From Deltaproteobacteria bacterium (GTDB taxonomy: Bacteria > Desulfobacterota > Binatia > UBA9968): DNA of 7,726 bases. Both the position numbers and the translations under genes were made by a program. Below are positions 6,531-7,726 of this stretch, in pieces (within the stretch, counting starts at the first letter, position 1; every line of letters begins with the position of its first letter). The stretch is taken from NCBI GenBank assembly GCA_005878685.1, contig VBLN01000042.1:8483-16208 (forward strand). Direction: 5' to 3'. The notes under the pieces are model-generated. The model saw only the letters and a list, made by a program, of their open reading frames with translations, was not told the DNA's origin and did no database searches.

Positions 6531-7085
6531 TCATAAATAGGCCTGCATGCGCTCCTTCAAAGTCGTCTTTGCGCGCATGATCAGCGACTGTAGCGCCTTT
6601 AAATTCAGCCCCATCACGTCCGCGGCTTCTTGATTGCTCAAGTCTTGATCGAAGCATAGGTTCAGCGCCGTGCGCTGCCGCTCAGGCAGGGCGGCTATCT
6701 CTCTTTCGAGTATTTTCTGCTCCTGAGCGCGGATCATCGCCGCATCCTGCGTTTCTCTCTCATCGGGCAGCGGCCGCTCTTCATCCAAGGCCACCGGCCG
6801 TTTCTTTTTCCGCCAGTCGAGGCACAGATTCACCACGATGCGATAAAACCAGGTGGTGAACTTGCTGTTCCGCTCCGGTCGCCATTTCCCCGGATCTTCC
6901 CAAAGTTTCAGGAACGCGTCCTGCACGATGTCCTCCGCGGTTTCCTTGTGTTGCACATAGCGGTACGCCAGCCGGTAGAAACGCTCGGTATGCCGCCGCA
7001 CGAGCGCGCCGAAGGCATCGTGGCCGCCGGACTGAACGTGCGCGAGCAGCTCGTGATCGTCCCTTTCAGCCCAGCCCGACGCCAT
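6531..7085 (-). CDS. ECF-type RNA polymerase sigma factor
   Basis: The 184-residue protein contains the two-domain core of group 4 (extracytoplasmic function) sigma factors, which direct RNA polymerase to a stress regulon. Sigma region 2 spans about 23-96 and includes 'AEDIVQDAFLKLW' (50-62), the core-binding helix of region 2.2. It is followed by 'FTTWFYRIVVNLCLDWRKKKRP' type region 2.3/2.4 (76-97), which recognises the -10. Region 4 covers about 124-180, with 'LPERQRTALNLCF' and a helix-turn-helix around 'LSNQEAADVMGLNLKALQSLIMRAK', which recognises the -35. No extra C-terminal domain is present. Upstream of the ATG at 7085-7083 the frame is soon closed by a TGA, but the Shine-Dalgarno is poor. 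Being first in a block of sigma, anti-sigma, sensor and efflux genes suggests it controls this operon. I could not identify a bipartite ECF target promoter with confidence. Confidence 0.92.
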   Translation of the reverse strand: MASGWAERDDHELLAHVQSGGHDAFGALVRRHTERFYRLAYRYVQHKETAEDIVQDAFLKLWEDPGKWRPERNSKFTTWFYRIVVNLCLDWRKKKRPVALDEERPLPDERETQDAAMIRAQEQKILEREIAALPERQRTALNLCFDQDLSNQEAADVMGLNLKALQSLIMRAKTTLKERMQAYL

Positions 7086-7127
7086 ACCGTTGCATTTTCA
7101 CAGTTTTGCCTTGGATTCAACATGTTC

Positions 7128-7155
7128 ATCATATGACCAGACGGTTTTAGGGCAA
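7128..7155 (-). promoter_or_regulatory. Possible housekeeping-type promoter for the sigma-factor operon
   Basis: On the minus strand TTGCCC (7155-7150) and TATGAT (7133-7128) are separated by 16 bases, matching sigma-70 consensus at four and five of six positions. It lies about 43 bases before the sigma gene ATG at 7085. The fit is to a housekeeping promoter rather than an ECF one, which would allow basal expression; an additional autoregulated promoter is not excluded. Confidence 0.4.
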
Positions 7156-7165
7156 AGGCTCGAAG

Positions 7166-7184
7166 GGCGCTCTGCACGAGCGCC
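7166..7184. repeat. Perfect 7-base inverted repeat in the divergent promoter region
   Basis: GGCGCTC (7166-7172) and GAGCGCC (7178-7184) are exact reverse complements around a five-base TGCAC centre. It sits just upstream of the -35-like element of the minus-strand operon. There is no T-run on either side, so it is not a terminator. Operator-like symmetry for a dimeric regulator is the simplest idea, but a chance GC-rich palindrome is possible. Confidence 0.5.
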
Positions 7185-7281
7185 ACCGGATGCCTTGATC
7201 GCTTCTGACCTTTGATACGAATGGGAAAGGAAAAGTCTTCGCCGGAGCCGCTCTTCCTCTGCCGGTATTGCCAGGCGCAGC

Positions 7282-7308
7282 TTGACAGTGGGTAGGCGCG
7301 CATATATT
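7282..7308 (+). promoter_or_regulatory. Possible sigma-70-type promoter for the Rieske oxygenase gene
   Basis: A perfect TTGACA (7282-7287) is followed after 15 bases by TATATT (7303-7308), five of six matches to the -10 consensus. The spacer is two bases short of the optimum, which often goes with dependence on an activator. Transcription would begin near 7315, leaving a leader of about 35 bases. Confidence 0.5.
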
Positions 7309-7335
7309 TACCGAACCAAGAGCTCCCGAAAAGGC

Positions 7336-7342
7336 AAGGAGG
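7336..7342 (+). promoter_or_regulatory. Ribosome binding site that chooses between two ATG codons
   Basis: AAGGAGG at 7336-7342 is only one base from the ATG at 7344 but seven bases from the in-frame ATG at 7350. The second spacing is normal and the first too short for efficient initiation, so 7350 is taken as the start. Confidence 0.75.
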
Positions 7343-7349
7343 CATGCGG

Positions 7350-7726
7350 ATGGAGATCAAGTCTCTCGTGGATCCGGAAGGCGGTCTCATAGATCGTCGC
7401 ATCTTTGCCGATCGTGAGATCTACGAGCTGGAACGCGAGCGGCTCTTCGCCCGCTGTTGGCTCTATCTCGGCCACGAAGGCGAGATCCGCAATCCCGGCG
7501 ATTTCGTTACCGCCTATATGGGGGAAGAGCCCGTCATCCTATGGCGCGACTTAAAAGGACAACCGCGCGCCTTCTTAAACCTATGCCGCCACCGCGGGAA
7601 CCGAGTCTGCCGCGCCGACCGGGGAAACGCTAAGCTCCTTACTTGCTCCTACCATGGCTGGACTTATTCCAGCGACGGCAAGCTTGCGGTTGTTCCAAGG
7701 GCTGAGGCCTTTCCCGATCTTGACCG
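7350..7726 (+). CDS. Rieske non-haem iron aromatic-ring-hydroxylating oxygenase, large subunit (N-terminal part)
   Basis: The open frame gives 125 codons before the window ends; the protein is incomplete. A helix-rich start ('FADREIYELERERLFARCWLYLGHEGEI', about 19-46) is the usual entry to the alpha subunit of ring-hydroxylating oxygenases. The Rieske [2Fe-2S] motif follows exactly: Cys79-x-His81, seventeen residues, Cys99-x-x-His102, with the 'CRHRGN' and 'CSYHGWTY' surroundings typical of the family. These enzymes take electrons through the Rieske cluster to a mononuclear iron and hydroxylate aromatic or related substrates. The iron site (2-His-1-carboxylate) would lie beyond the window end, so catalytic completeness and substrate class are unknown. 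It is divergent from the sigma-factor operon and shares its 264-base upstream region. It lies on the same strand as the PaaA-like and TPP-enzyme genes on the far side of the efflux operon. Confidence 0.9.
   Translation, partial: MEIKSLVDPEGGLIDRRIFADREIYELERERLFARCWLYLGHEGEIRNPGDFVTAYMGEEPVILWRDLKGQPRAFLNLCRHRGNRVCRADRGNAKLLTCSYHGWTYSSDGKLAVVPRAEAFPDLD

Larger units (their letters stand above)
7086..7349. other. Divergent regulatory region between the sigma-factor operon and the Rieske gene
   Basis: These 264 bases separate two genes transcribed away from each other and contain no convincing coding frame. They hold a promoter-like element for the minus-strand operon (7128-7155), one for the Rieske gene (7282-7308), a perfect inverted repeat (7166-7184) beside the minus-strand promoter, and a strong Shine-Dalgarno for the Rieske gene. 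The stretch 7190-7280 has no further structure I can support. Confidence 0.6.

Noticed and set aside
6908..7402. Open frame of 164 codons on the minus strand crossing the divergent region
   Set aside because: It overlaps both the ECF sigma gene in another frame and the start of the Rieske gene, reads as low-similarity basic sequence and has no family features.
1..7726. CRISPR array, tRNA, rRNA or insertion sequence
   Set aside because: No regularly spaced repeats, no cloverleaf-like sequence and no transposase or terminal inverted repeats were seen in the window.

Overview
The window looks like chromosomal DNA from a Gram-negative bacterium. Three things point that way: a three-part envelope efflux pump with an outer-membrane lipoprotein channel, an ECF sigma factor with a one-helix membrane partner and a periplasmic sensor-like protein, and moderately GC-rich sequence (by eye). 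I cannot name the lineage. A proteobacterium, or one of the soil and sediment phyla with proteobacteria-like envelopes, would fit.

Layout. Bases 1-135 are the last 44 codons of a plus-strand gene for a thiamine-diphosphate enzyme of the acetolactate synthase family. After a 197-base gap with a promoter-like element comes a plus-strand gene (333-1049) for a short PaaA-like di-iron protein. It converges on a long minus-strand block (7085 down to 1132) that reads, in transcription order: ECF sigma factor, one-helix anti-sigma candidate, CpxP/CnrX-like periplasmic protein, MacA-type adaptor, MacB-type ABC transporter, NodT-type outer-membrane lipoprotein. Two junctions are 4-base ATGA overlaps, one gap is 10 bases, and one is 7 bases with the Shine-Dalgarno on the preceding stop codon. 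The only sizeable internal gap (5635-5774, 140 bases) contains a strong inverted repeat. Beyond the block, a plus-strand Rieske oxygenase large-subunit gene starts at 7350 and runs off the window end. The 264-base divergent region 7086-7349 carries a promoter-like element for each direction and a perfect 7-base inverted repeat.

How the genes may work together. The sigma / anti-sigma / periplasmic-protein trio resembles CnrYXH-type transenvelope signalling, in which a periplasmic sensor controls a membrane anti-sigma that holds an ECF sigma factor. Here it lies directly upstream of a complete MacA-MacB-outer-membrane-channel set, so the simplest reading is a self-contained unit that senses an envelope stress or toxic compound and induces its own efflux pump. 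The sensor-like protein has one histidine and no cysteine, so a metal signal is not obvious. The flanking plus-strand genes (TPP enzyme, PaaA-like di-iron protein, Rieske oxygenase) look like parts of aromatic or acyl-CoA catabolism. A link between the pump and those substrates is a hypothesis from position only.
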